DNA of 64,000 nt from Eutreptiella sp. 'Long Island Sound 2002' (Eukaryota; Euglenozoa; Euglenophyceae; Eutreptiales; Eutreptiaceae), in contig OZ038386.1 in NCBI GenBank assembly GCA_964036045.1, positions 12,687,613 to 12,751,612 on the forward strand, given 5' to 3'. The notes below the pieces were generated by a model. The model was given only the letters and a program-made list of their open reading frames with translations, was not told the DNA's origin and made no database searches. The translations under genes were made by a program, and so were the position numbers. Below are positions 21,324 to 35,274 of this stretch, piece after piece (the first letter of the stretch is position 1; every line of letters starts with the position of its first letter).

Positions 21324-23042
21324 AGTGCTAGGAACTGCATCCCCACTTGCGCCGTGAAGGACAGAAGAAGACACCCAAACTTCCTTCCACAAATGAAAGC
21401 AAGGGCAAGGCATAGATAAGACATAGTCAAAGGCGTTAGGCGAGCTACCGCCGTAGTGTAGCCCTTTGACTGCGTCCATCTGGTTGCTGCCCCTTGTGGG
21501 GGAAGTACGGGACACCCATATGAATACCCCTTCGTGGACCACGTTCCTCCTTCAATGGTTGCCGTTCTGTCAGCATTTCAGTTCCTTGGGCTTGATCTTT
21601 TCAGGAGATAGAATTAAACGTGTGAGAGGCTTGTAGAAGCTAAAAAGTAATATTTTCTTTTGTCGAAAAGGACAATACTCCTTAACTTCCTTGTCCGTTG
21701 CGCTTGTTGAGTGCCGCAACACTGCGCCAACAGCGCTTGGAGCCATTGCTGAAGGTGGCACAACACAACGAGTGAAGTGTTAAAAAAATTATCATCAGCA
21801 GAGTGAATTTGGAAGAAGATTTCATTTCGCCGTAGATAAAATGCGTGCAGGGTTGGTTTGTATAACTACTAATAATACACCAACAACGGCGATGGTCACA
21901 TTGTGAAAACACATAGTAGCACCAAAATCATGGTGCAACACCGCTTTCGTACCACGCGCAAGAAGCGTGCTAGCTGTGACACGCCTGAAATTATGTGCTT
22001 TTAGATTCTTCATATCAATAAAAATTGAATTTTTCGTACATAAAAGAAACTCAAGATGTTTTGCTTTAAATCTTCGCTCACCCCCGTCACACCCAGCTCG
22101 CGCTCTTGTGATTGGTTGCCGCTCTTCTTTAGGATGCATTGTCTCATGGCTTCTAGGTGTAGCATCTCGTAGTGCTATATGTGTGAATCGTCCCGATGGT
22201 CATCAGCTTTGAGCACCTCCGGTTGCTTCAGCAAGAGAGAGATTTGCACAGCACGTTCATGGTCACGAAACTAAAGGTGCTCAAAGCTACCGTCATTACG
22301 TTCACGCAACAAACTTTGGAAAACGGCACAAGATGTGGCCAAGATTCGGAAGCTTGGGGCATATGCCTTTGCAAGTGGATTATGCCCCATGCATAGAAGC
22401 AATGTAACACATGGAGCACACTGGGTTCGTAGCATCTTTTTGAAACCCGCATACACAGCATGCATGTTGGCGTGTATAGCAAGGTTGTGGCGCCATTTGC
22501 CCGCTTCCGCCAAGGGTTATGCACTTTTTCTGTTGTGCCCACCAAGGTGGCGTTCTTTGGAAACCCCACACCGTTAGTGTCAAAGTTAGAGAGAGGTCCA
22601 CGTTGAAACCCGAAACGGGACTGTGATTGGACCACGTGTGTTGGGCACCGAAGCCCTACTGATTTTCCAAGTTCTTTTTGCCTTATACGACTCCTCAATC
22701 ATCTGGTGCTTGTGAAAAGTAGTGCGGCAATCATCTCTTCCATGTAGTTTTTGGTGCTCCTGTCTTTTGGGGCTTTTGTAACATTCTAAAAGCTGTATAG
22801 GCTCGTGAACATAGCGTGCCACTTGGGCGACTACCACGACAGGTGGGGGCCAAGGCCACAATCCCTACCACATCTTCGAGCAACAACTACGTATCAAAGA
22901 GCTCACACACCAAAGGCTGTAATGAACTCCTGATGACCGCGTTGGTAGGAGTGCACAAATGTTGGCCCTCGAATCTAGCTCTCCATCGTCAGCACATTTG
23001 TGCTTGTATGAACATGACATGGACGAAGAAGGATCTATCAAC
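21324..23042. other. No gene recognised; AT-richer spacer before the 1.19-kb array
   Basis: The stretch at 21,570-22,200 is notably AT-rich. Short frames occur on both strands without recognisable domains. The last 20 bases already resemble the edge of the array unit (AGTGCACAATCGGACAC). Confidence 0.4.
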
Positions 23043-23557
23043 AAGTGCACAATCGGACACTGGGGCCAATGACATATGCATCCAATGACATATGTCCATG
23101 AAGAACGGAGGACAAAGAAGATGACACGGAAGCAGAATATGACTCCTTGAGTGTGGGAGACAAGAATGAGAAGATGGTGTTTTGCAGCAGCCAATGTGCC
23201 ACAACTGTGGGTTGGTGCGACTACCAAGAAAGACTGGACAGACACATATATGCATGAAATCTAAAGTGGTGCCGTTGCGTGTTAAGGAGTTTTTGCAGAA
23301 GACACCCACACCAGCTACAAAGATGGAGCAGAGAAAGAAGATGCGGAGGAGGAGGAAGCGGACCAAGAGGAAGCGAAGAAACATGAGCAGTGACGCAGAA
23401 CTGGCCGCCTTTCGTTGACTTTCTCCATCTCTCAAAGGCCATGATATGTGTTCATGCAGTGTTCCGTGATCCTGCACTGCTTCTCCCATGCCATAACTCA
23501 GCCCACCGCTCCTCCCTCTCCCATGCACACATTCGATGCCACAACGGCCTCTTTTTT

Positions 23558-23764
23558 CAGGATTCCGATTCTGAATATGAGGAATGTGTATCGGACCCAC
23601 GATGGACCACGGCGGAGTTGCGGTTGCTAGTTGGGCAGCGGAGCACGCCTACAACCACGGCGGGCATCACGACACAGCCGTCACCACGGTTGACTCTCGC
23701 ATCATTGCAAAGGAGGTTCGATGCTGCTCACAAGGCCAAGCGTGGGGGACAGTTGGGATGTTGA
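23558..23764 (+). pseudogene. Exon-like frame repeated in each 1.19-kb unit (first copy)
   Basis: Behind a pyrimidine tract and CAG (TTTTTTCAG) each unit opens with DSDSEYEECVPDPRWTTAEL and runs about 65 codons to SLQRRFDAAHKAKRGG. DPRWTTAELRLLV loosely resembles the first helix of a Myb/SANT-type domain, but no second helix is convincing. Upstream, two more acidic segments are open in other frames (DDTEAEYDSLSVGDKNEK and EDAEEEEADQEEAKKHEQ), as in a spliced or frameshifted gene fragment. Copies at about 29,530 (TAA), 31,927 (TGA) and 33,114 (TGA) carry stops, so the repeats are not uniformly maintained as genes. Confidence 0.35.
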
Positions 23765-26700
23765 TATTGCACCCACTTTAGGGCATGGAGGGGCTAACTT
23801 TGTTGCAATCCCCATGACAATAGGTTACTCGATGGGCACCAACTCCCCACTTAGCATCCTTGCAAGAGATGACACTCATCGTACAAAGGAGGACAAGCAA
23901 ACACTACACTACATTCGCGGGGGTTGCAATATGCAAAACATTATGATGCGACGTACATTTTGGAGTAAGCTTTAGGAAAAATGATATTGCGTGGACCTCT
24001 GCCGCCTTAGCGTAGAGGTGCGATGATGGGGCATCTGAATTGCATGACAATTGGCTCATATCACACCTTTGGGCTGCTACTTTCTTCAAACCCTTTTTGC
24101 CATTACCTATTTCACCCCACACTTACCTAGTGTGGTTGTCCTTCTTCCTATTCATTGTCTGCTTAAGTACCCACGGCGGGCGGGACCACCTTGTACAATG
24201 TCCAAGTATGCGGCTAGCTTCCCCCTATCAAAGTGCACAATCGGACACTGGCGCCAATGACATATGCATCCAATGACAAATGTCCATGAAGAACGGAGGA
24301 CAAAGAAGATGACACGGAAGCAAAATATGACTCCTTGAGTGTGGGAGACAAGAATGAGAAGATGGCGTTTTGCAGCAGCCAATGTGCCACAGATGTGGGT
24401 TGGTGCGACTACCAAGAAAGACTGCACAGACACATATATGCATCAAATCTAAAGTGGTGCCGTTGCGTGCTAAGGAGTTTTTGCGGAAGCCACGCACACC
24501 AGCTGCAAAGATGGAGCAGAGAAAGAAGATGCGGAGCAGGAGGAAGCGGACCAAGAGGAAGCAAAGAAACATGAGCAGTGACACAGAACTGGCCGCCTTT
24601 CGTTGACTTTCCCCATCTCTCAAAGGCCAAGATATGTGTTCATGCAGTGTTCCGTGTTCTTGCACTGCTTCCCCCATGCCGTAACTCAGCCCTTGCCCCC
24701 CCCTCTCCCATGCACACATTCGATGCCACAACGGCCTGTTTTTTCATGATTCCGATTTTGAATATGAGGAATGTGTACCGGACCCACGATGGACCACGGC
24801 GGAGTTGCGGCTGCTAGTTGGGCAGCGGAGCACGCCTACAACCACGGCGGGCATCACGACACAGCCGTCGCCACGGTTGATTGTCGCATCATTGCAAAGG
24901 AGGTTCCATGCTGCTCAGAAGGACAAGTGTGGGGGACCGTTGGGATGTGGTTATTGCACCCACTTTAGGGCATGGAGGGGCTAACTTTGTTGCAATCCCC
25001 ATGACAATAGGTTACTCGATGGGTCCACCAACTCCCCACTTAGCATCCTTGCAAGAGATTACACTCATCGTACAAAGGAGGACAAGCAAACACTACACTA
25101 CATCCGCGGGGGTTGCAATACGCAAAACATTATGATGCGACGTACATTTTGGAGTAAACTTTAGGAAAAATGATATTGCGTGGACCTCTGCCGCCTTGGC
25201 GCAGGGAGTGCGATGATGGGGCATCCGACTTGCTAGACAATTGGCTCATATCACACCTTTGGGCTGCTACTTTCTTCAAACCCTTTTTGCCATTACCTAT
25301 TTCACCCCACACTGACCTAGTGTGGTTGTCCTTCTTCCTATTCATTGTCTGCTTAAGTACCCACGGCGGGCGGGACCACCTTGTACGATGTCCAAGTATG
25401 CGGCTAGCTTCCCCCTATCAAAGTGCACAAACGGACACTGGCGCCAATGACATAGGCATCCAATGACATATGTCCATGAAGAACGGAGGACAAAGAAGAT
25501 GACATGGAAGCAGAATATGACTCCTTGAGTGTGGAGGACAAGAATGAGAAGATGGTGTTTTGCAGCAGCCAATGTGCCACAGCTGTGGGTTGGTTCGACT
25601 ACCAAGAAAGACTGGACAGACACATATATGCATGAAATCTAAAGTGGTGCCGTTGCGTGCTAAGGAGTTTTTGCGGAAGACACCCACACCAGCTGCAAAG
25701 ATGGAGCACAGGAAGAAGAGGCGGAGCATGAGGAAGCGGACCAAGAGGAAGCGAAGAAACATGAGCACTGATGCAGAATTGGCCACCTTTCGTTGACTTT
25801 CTCCATCTCCCAAAGGCCAAGATATGTGTTCATGCAGTGTTCCGTGTTCTTGCACTGCTTCTCCCATGCCATAACTCAGCCCCCCGCCCCCCCCTCTCCC
25901 CTGCACACATTCGATGCCACAACGGCCTCTTTTTTCAGGATTCCGATTCTGAATATGAGGAATGTGTGCCGGACCCGCGATGGACCACGGCGGAGTTGCG
26001 GCTGCTAGTTGGGCAGCGGAGCACGCCTACAACCACGGCGGGCATCACGACACAGCCGTCGCCACGGTTGACTGTCGCATCATTGCAAAGGAGGTTCGAT
26101 GCTGCTCACAAGGCCAAGCGTGGGGGACAGTTGGGATGTTGATATTGCACCCACTTTAGGGCATGGAGGGGCTAACTTTGTTGCAATCCCCATGACAATA
26201 GGTTACTCGATGGGCACCAACTCCCCACTTAGCATCCTTGCAAGAGATGACACTCATCGTACAAAGGAGGACAAGCAAACACTACACTACATTCGCGGGG
26301 GTTGCAATATGCAAAACATTATGATGCGACGTACATTTTGGAGTAAGCTTTAGGAAAAATGATATTGCGTGGACCTCTGCCGCCTTAGCGTAGAGGTGCG
26401 ATGATGGGGCATCTGAATTGCATGACAATTGGCTCATATCACACCTTTGGGCTGCTACTTTCTTCAAACCCTTTTTGCCATTACCTATTTCACCCCACAC
26501 TTACCTAGTGTGGTTGTCCTTCTTCCTATTCATTGTCTGCTTAAGTACCCACGGCGGGCGGGACCACCTTGTACAATGTCCAAGTATGCGGCTAGCTTCC
26601 CCCTATCAAAGTGCACAATCGGACACTGGGGCCAATGACATATGCATCCAATGACAAATGTCCATGAAGAACGGAGGACAAAGAAGATGACACGGAAGCA

Positions 26701-28440
26701 AAATATGACTCCTTGAGTGTGGGAGACAAGAATGAGAAGATGGCGTTTTGCAGCAGCCAATGTGCCACAGATGTGGGTTGGTGCGACTACCAAGAAAGAC
26801 TGCACAGACACATATATGCATCAAATCTAAAGTGGTGCCGTTGCGTGCTAAGGAGTTTTTGCGGAAGCCACGCACACCAGCTGCAAAGATGGAGCAGAGA
26901 AAGAAGATGCGGAGCAGGAGGAAGCGGACCAAGAGGAAGCAAAGAAACATGAGCAGTGACACAGAACTGGCCGCCTTTCGTTGACTTTCCCCATCTCTCA
27001 AAGGCCAAGATATGTGTTCATGCAGTGTTCCGTGTTCTTGCACTGCTTCCCCCATGCCGTAACTCAGCCCTTGCCCCCCCCTCTCCCATGCACACATTCG
27101 ATGCCACAACGGCCTGTTTTTTCATGATTCCGATTTTGAATATGAGGAATGTGTACCGGACCCACGATGGACCACGGCGGAGTTGCGGCTGCTAGTTGGG
27201 CAGCGGAGCACGCCTACAACCACGGCGGGCATCACGACACAGCCGTCGCCACGGTTGATTGTCGCATCATTGCAAAGGAGGTTCCATGCTGCTCAGAAGG
27301 ACAAGTGTGGGGGACCGTTGGGATGTGGTTATTGCACCCACTTTAGGGCATGGAGGGGCTAACTTTGTTGCAATCCCCATGACAATAGGTTACTCGATGG
27401 GTCCACCAACTCCCCACTTAGCATCCTTGCAAGAGATTACACTCATCGTACAAAGGAGGACAAGCAAACACTACACTACATCCGCGGGGGTTGCAATACG
27501 CAAAACATTATGATGCGACGTACATTTTGGAGTAAACTTTAGGAAAAATGATATTGCGTGGACCTCTGCCGCCTTGGCGCAGGGAGTGCGATGATGGGGC
27601 ATCCGACTTGCTAGACAATTGGCTCATATCACACCTTTGGGCTGCTACTTTCTTCAAACCCTTTTTGCCATTACCTATTTCACCCCACACTGACCTAGTG
27701 TGGTTGTCCTTCTTCCTATTCATTGTCTGCTTAAGTACCCACGGCGGGCGGGACCACCTTGTACGATGTCCAAGTATGCGGCTAGCTTCCCCCTATCAAA
27801 GTGCACAAACGGACACTGGCGCCAATGACATAGGCATCCAATGACATATGTCCATGAAGAACGGAGGACAAAGAAGATGACATGGAAGCAGAATATGACT
27901 CCTTGAGTGTGGAGGACAAGAATGAGAAGATGGTGTTTTGCAGCAGCCAATGTGCCACAGCTGTGGGTTGGTTCGACTACCAAGAAAGACTGGACAGACA
28001 CATATATGCATGAAATCTAAAGTGGTGCCGTTGCGTGCTAAGGAGTTTTTGCGGAAGACACCCACACCAGCTGCAAAGATGGAGCACAGGAAGAAGAGGC
28101 GGAGCATGAGGAAGCGGACCAAGAGGAAGCGAAGAAACATGAGCACTGATGCAGAATTGGCCACCTTTCGTTGACTTTCTCCATCTCCCAAAGGCCAAGA
28201 TATGTGTTCATGCAGTGTTCCGTGTTCTTGCACTGCTTCTCCCATGCCATAACTCAGCCCCCCGCCCCCCCCTCTCCCCTGCACACATTCGATGCCACAA
28301 CGGCCTCTTTTTTCAGGATTCCGATTCTGAATATGAGGAATGTGTGCCGGACCCGCGATGGACCACGGCGGAGTTGCGGCTGCTAGTTGGGCAGCGGAGC
28401 ACGCCTACAACCACGGCGGGCATCACGACACAGCCGTCGC
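23690..28440. repeat. Higher-order duplication: two near-identical 2,378-bp dimers
   Basis: Segments at about 23,690-26,060 and 26,070-28,440 match base for base over nearly their whole length at an offset of 2,378. One difference I found is C versus G in ACTGG(C/G)GCCAATG (about 24,251 versus 26,629). Adjacent monomers inside the dimer differ from each other at many sites. Two monomers were thus copied together recently. Confidence 0.9.
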
Positions 28441-31400
28441 CAGGGTTGACTGTCGCACCATTGCAAAGGAGGTTCGATGGTGCTCAGAAGGCCAAGCGTG
28501 GGGGACCGTTGGGATGTTGATATTGCACCCTCTTTAGGGCATGGAGCGGCTAAAATTGTTGCAATCCCCATGCCAATAGGTTACTCGATGGGTCCACCAA
28601 CTCCCCACTTAGCATCCTTGCAAGAGATGACACCCATTATATAGAGGAGGACAAGCAAACACTACACTACATCCGCGGGGGTTGCAATATGCAAAACATT
28701 GTGATGCGACGTACATTTTGGAGTAAGCTTTAGGAAAAATGATATTGCGTGGACCTCTGCCGCCTTAGCGTAGAGGTGCGATGATGGGGCATCTGAATTG
28801 CATGACAATTGGCTCATATCACACCTTTGGGCTGCTACTTTCTTCAAAACCTTTTTGCCATTACCTATTTCACCCCACACTTACCTAGTGTGCATGTCCT
28901 CCTTCCTATGCATTGTCTGCTTAGTGATCCACGGCGGGCGGGACCACCTTGTAGAATGTCCAAGTATGCGGCTAGCTTCCCCTCATCAAAGTGCAGAATC
29001 GGACACTGGCGCCAATGACATATGCATCCAATGACAAATGTCCATGAAGAACGGAGGACAAAAAAGATGACACGGAAGCAGAATATGATTCCTTGAGTGT
29101 GGGAGACAAGAATGAGAAGATGGTGTTTTGCAGCAGCCAATGTGCCACAGATGTGGGTTGGTGCGACTACCAAGAAAGACTGGACAGAAACATATAGGCA
29201 TGAAATCTAAAGTGGTGCCGTTGCGTGCTAAGGAGTTTTTGCGGAAGACACCCACACCAGCTGCAAAGATGGAGCACAGGAAGAAGATGCGGAGGAGGAG
29301 GAAACGGACCAAGAGGAATCGAAGAAACATGAGCACTGATGCAGAACTGGCAGCCTTTCGTTGACTTTCTCCATCTCTCAAAGGCCATGATATGTGTTCA
29401 TGCAGTGTTCCGTGTTCTTGCACTGCTTCCCCCATGCCATAACTCAGCCCCCCGCCCCCCCCTCTCCCATGCACACATTGGATGCCACAACGGCCTGTTT
29501 TTTCATGATTCCAATTTTGAATAAGAGGAATGTGTACCGGACCCACGATGGACCACGGCGGAGTTGCGGCTGCTAGTTGGGCAGCGGAGCACGCCTACTA
29601 CCACGGCGGGCATCACGACACAGCCGTCACCACGGTTGATTGTCGCATCATTGCAAAGGAGGTTTGATGCTGCTCAGAAGGCCAAGCGTGGGGGACCGTT
29701 GGGATGTTGATATTGCACCCACTTTAGGGCACGGAGTGGCTAACTGTGTTGCAATCCCCATGACAGTAGGTTACTCGATGGGTCCACCAACTCCCCACTT
29801 AGCATCCTTGCAAGAGATGACACTCATCGTACAAAGGAGGACAAGCAAACACTACACTACATCCGCGGGGGTTGCAATATGCAAAACATTATGATGCGAC
29901 GTACATTTTGGAGTAAGCTTTAGGAAAAATGATATTGCGTGGACCTCTGCCGCCTTAGCGCAGGGAGTGCGATGATGGGGCATCTGAATTGCATGACAAT
30001 TGGCTCATATCACACCTTTGGGCTGCTATTTTCTTCAAACCCTTTTAGCGATTACCGATTTCACCCCACACTGACATAGTGTGGTTGTCCTCCTTCCTAT
30101 GCATTGTCTGCTTAAAGACCCACGGCGGGCGGGACCACCTTGTACGATGTCCAAGTATGCGGCTAGCTTCCCCCTATCAAAGTGCACAATCGGACACTGG
30201 CGCCAATGACATATGCATCCAATGACATATGTCCATGAAGAACGGAGGACAAAGAAGATGACACGGAAGCAGAATATGACTCCTTGAGTGTGGGAGACAA
30301 GAATGAGAAGATGGTGTTTTGCAGCAGCCAATGTGCCACAGATGTGGGTTGGTGCGACTACCAAGAAAGACTGGACAGACACATATATGCATGAAATCTA
30401 AAGTGGTGCCGTTGCGTGCTAAGGAGTTTTTGCAGAAGACACCCACACCAGCTACAAAGATGGAGCAGAGAAAGAAGATGCGGAGGAGGAGGAAGCGGAC
30501 CAAGAGGAAGCGAAGAAACATGAGCAGTGACGCAGAACTGGCCGCCCTTCGTTGACTTTCTCCATCTCTCAAAGGCCATGATATGTGTTCATGCAGTGTT
30601 CCGTGATCCTGCACTGCTTCTCCCATGCCATAACTCAGCCCACCGCTCCCCCCTCTCCCATGCACACATTGGATGCCACAACGGCCTGTTTTTTGAGGAT
30701 TCTGATTCCGAATACGAGGAATGTGTACCGGACCTGCGATGGACCACGGCGGAGTTGCGGTTGCTAGTTGGGCAGCGGAGCACGCCTACAACCACGGCGG
30801 GCATCACGACACAGCCGTCACCACGGTTGACTGTCGCATCATTGCAAAGGAGGTTCGATGCTGCTCAGAGGGCCAAGCGTGGGGGACAGTTGGGTTGTGG
30901 ATATTGCACCCACTTTAGGGCATGGAGGGGCTAGCTTTGTTGCAATCCCCATGACAATAGGTTACTCGATGGGCACCAACTCCCCACTTAGCATCCTTGC
31001 AAGAGATGACACTCATCGTACAAAGGAGGACAAGCAAACACTACACTACATTCGCGGGGGTTGCAATATGCAAAACATTATGATGCGACGTACATTTTGG
31101 AGTAAACTTTAGGAAAAATGATATTGCGTGGACCTCTGCCGCCTTAGCGTAGAGGTGCGATGATGGGGCATCTGACTTGCATGACAATTGGCTCATAGCA
31201 CACCTTTGGGCTGCTACTTTCTTCAAACCCTTTTTGCCATTACCTATTTCACCCCACACTGACCTAGTGTGGTTGTGCTTCTTCCTATTCATTGTCTGCT
31301 TAAGTACCCACGGCGGGCGGGACCACCTTGTACGATGTCCAAGTATGCGGCTAGCTTCCCCCTATCAAAGTGCACAATCGGACACTGGGGCCAATGACAT

Positions 31401-34400
31401 ATGCATCCAATGACAAATGTCCATGAAGAACGGAGGACAAAGAAGATGACACGGAAGCAGTATATGACTCCTTGAGTGTGGGAGACAAGAATGAGAAGAT
31501 GGTGTTTTGCAGCAGCCAATGTGCCACAGATGTGGGTTGGTGCGACTACCAAGAAAGACTGCACAGACACATATATGCATCAAATCTAAAGTGGTGCCGT
31601 TGCGTGCTAAGGAGTTTTTGCGGAAGACACCCACACCCGCCGCAAAGATGGAGCAGAGGAAGAAGATGCGGAGCAGGAGGAAGCGGACCAAGAGGAAGCA
31701 AAGAAACATGAGCAGTGACGCAGAACTGGCCGCCTTTCGTTGACTTGCTCATCCCTCAAAGGCCAAGATATGTGTTCATGCAGTGTTCCGTGTTCTTGCA
31801 CTGCTTCCCCCATGCCATAACTCAGCCCCCCGCCCCCCCCTCTCCCATGCACACATTCGATGCCACAACGGCCTGTTTTTTCATGATTCCGATTTTCAAT
31901 ATGAGGAATGTGTACCGGACCCACGATGAACCACGGCGGAGTTGCGGCTGCTAGTTGGGCAGCGGAGCACGCCTACAACCACGGCGGGCATCACGACACA
32001 GCCGTCACCACGGTTGATTGTCGCATCATTGCAAAGGAGGTTTGATGCTGCTCAGAAGGCCAAGCGTGGGGGACCGTTGGGATGTTGATATTGCACCCAC
32101 TTTAGGGCATGGAGGGGCTAACTTTGTTGCAATCCCCATGACAATAGGTTACTCGATGGGCACCAACTCCCCACTTAGCATCCTTGCAAGAGATGACACT
32201 CATCGTACAAAGGAGGACAAGCAAACACTACACTACATTCGCGGGGGTTGCAATATGCAAAACATCATGATGCGACGTACATTTTGGAGTAAGCTTTAGG
32301 AAAAATGATATTGCGTGGACCTCTGCCGCCTTAGCATAGAGGTGCGATGATGGGGCATCTGAATTGCATGACAATTGGCTCATATCACACCTTTGGGCTG
32401 CTACTTTCTTCAAACCCATTTTCCGATTACCTATTTCACCCCACACTGACCTAGTGTGGTTGTCCTTCTTCCTATTCATTGTCTGCTTAAGTACCCACGG
32501 CGGGCGGGACCACCTTGTACAATGTCCAAGTATGCGGCTAGCTTCCCCCTATCAAAGTGCACAATCGGACACTGGGGCCAATGATATATGCATCCAATGA
32601 CAAATGTCCATGAAGAACGGAGGACAAAGAAGATGACACGGAAGCAACATATGACTCCTTGAGTGTGGGAGACAAGAATGAGAAGATGGCGTTTTGCAGC
32701 AGCCAATGAGCCACAGAAGTGGGTTGGTGCGACTACCAAGAAAGACTGCACAGACACATATATGCATGAAATCTAAAGTGGTGCCGTTGCGTGCTAAGGA
32801 GTTTTTGCGGAAGACACCCACACCCGCCGCAAAGATGGAGCACAGGAAGAAGATGCGGAGCAGGAGGAAGCGGACCAAGAGGAAGCAAAGAAACATGAGC
32901 AGTGACGCAGAACTGGCCGCCTTTCGTTGACTTGCTCATCTCTCAAAGGCCAAGATATGTGTTCATGCAGTGTTCCGTGTTCTTGCACTACTTCCCCCAT
33001 CCCATAACTCAGCCCCCCGCCCCCCCCTCTCCCATGCACACATTCGATGCCACAACGGCCTGTTTTTTCATGATTCCGATTTTGAATATGAGGAATGTGC
33101 ACCGGACCCACGATGAACCACGGCGGAGTTGCGGCTGCTAGTTGGGCAGCGGAGCACGCCTACAACCACGGCGGGCATCACGACACAGCCGTTGCCACGG
33201 TTGACTCTCGCATCATTGCAAAGGAGGTTCGATGCTCCTCAGAAGGCCAAGCGTGGGGGACCGCAGCTGGGGGACCGTTGGGATGTGGATATTGCACCCA
33301 CTTTAGGGCATGGAGTGGCTAACTTTGTTGCAATCCCCATGAAAATAGGTTACTCGATGGGTCCACCAACTCCCCACTTAGAATCCTTGCAAGAGATGAC
33401 ACTCATCGTACAAAGGAGGACAAGCAAACACTACACTACATTCGCGGGGGTTGCAATATGCAAAACATTATGATGCGACGTACATTTTGGAGTAAACTTT
33501 AGGAAAAATGATATTGCGTGGACCTCTGCCGCCTTAGCGTAGGGAGTGCGATGATGGGGCATCTGAATTGCATGACAATTGGCTCATATCACACCTTTGG
33601 GCTGCTACTTTCTTCAAACCCTTTTTGCCATCACCTATTTCACCCCACACTGACATAGTGTGGTTGTCCTCCTTCCTATGCATTGTATGCTTAAGGACCC
33701 ACGGCGGGCGGGACCACCTTGTACGATGTCCAAGTATGCGGCTAGCTTCCCCCTATCAAAGTGCACAATCGGACACTGGCGCCAATGACATAGGCATCCA
33801 ATGACATATGTCCATGAAGAACAGAGGACAAAGAAGATGACACGGAAGCAGAATATGACTCCTTGAGTGTGGGAGACAAGAATGAGAAGATGGTGTTTTG
33901 CAGCAGCCAATGTGCCACAGCTGTGGGTTGGTGCGACTACCAAGAAAGACTAGACAGACACATATATGCATGAAATCTAAAGTGGTGCCGTTGCGTGCTA
34001 AGGAGTTTTTGCAGAAGACACCCACACCAGCTGCAAAGATGGAGCAGAGAAAGAAGATGCGGAGCAGGAGGAAGCGGACCAAGAGGAAGCGAAGAAACAT
34101 GAGCACTTTCTCCATCTCTCAAAGGCCAAGATATGTGTTCATGCAGTGTTCCGTGTTCTTGCACTGCTTCCCCCATGCCATAACTCAGCCCATCGCTCCC
34201 CCCTCTCCCATGCACACATTCGATGCCACAACGGCCTCTTTTTTCAGGATTCCGATTCTGAATATGAGGAATGTGTACCGGACCCGCGATGGACCACGGC
34301 GGAGTTGCGGCTGCTAGTTGGGCAGCGGAGCACGCCTACAACCACGGCGGGCATCACGACACAGCCGTCAGCACGGTTGATTGTGGCATCATTGCAAAGG

Positions 34401-35274
34401 AGGTTCCATGCTGCTCAGAAGGACAAGTGTGGGTGACCGTTGGGATGTTGATATTGCACCCACTTTAGGGCATGGAGGGGCTAACTTTGTTGCAATCCCC
34501 ATGACAATAGGTTACTCGATGGGTCCACCAACTCCCCACTTAGCATCCTTGCAAGAGATGACACTCATCGTACAAAGGAGGACAAGCAAACACTACACTA
34601 CATTCGCGGGGGTTGCAATATGCAAAACATTATGATGCGACGTACATTTTGGAGTAAACTTTAGGAAAAATGATATTGCGTGGACCTCTGCCGCCTTAGC
34701 GTAGGGAGTGCGATGATGGGGCATCTGAATTGCATGACAATTGGCTCATATCACACCTTTGGGCTGCTACTTTCTTCAAACCCTTTTTGCCATCACCTAT
34801 TTCACCCCACACTGACCTAGTGTGGTTGTCCTCCTTGCTATGCATTTTCTGTTTAGTGACCCACGGCGGGCGGGACCACCTTGTAGAATGTCCAAGTATG
34901 TAGCTAGCTTCCCCCTATCAAAGTGCACAATGGGACACTGGGGCCAATGACATATGCATCCAATGACATATGTCCATGAAGAACGGAGGACAAAGAAGAT
35001 GACACGGAAGCAGAATATGACTCCTTGAGTGTGGGACACAAGAGAGAGAAGATGGTGTTTTGCAGCAGCCAACGTGCCACAGATGTGGGTTGGTGCGACC
35101 TACAAGAAAGATTGCACAGACACATATACGCATGAAATTTAAAGTGGTGCCGTTGCGTGTTAAGCAGTTTTTGCGGAAGACACCCACACCAGCTGCAAAG
35201 ATGGAGTACAAGAAGAAGGGGCGGAGGAGGAGGAAGCGGACCAAGAGGAAGCGAAGAAACATGAGCAGTGATGC

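Noticed and set aside
22989-23600. Long minus-strand frames recurring in the 1.19-kb units (Leu/Phe/Cys-rich, up to 203 residues)
   Set aside because: They are the complement of the Lys/Arg/Glu-rich plus-strand segment, which forces Leu/Phe/Ser codons and few stops. Their lengths vary and they end inconsistently between units.
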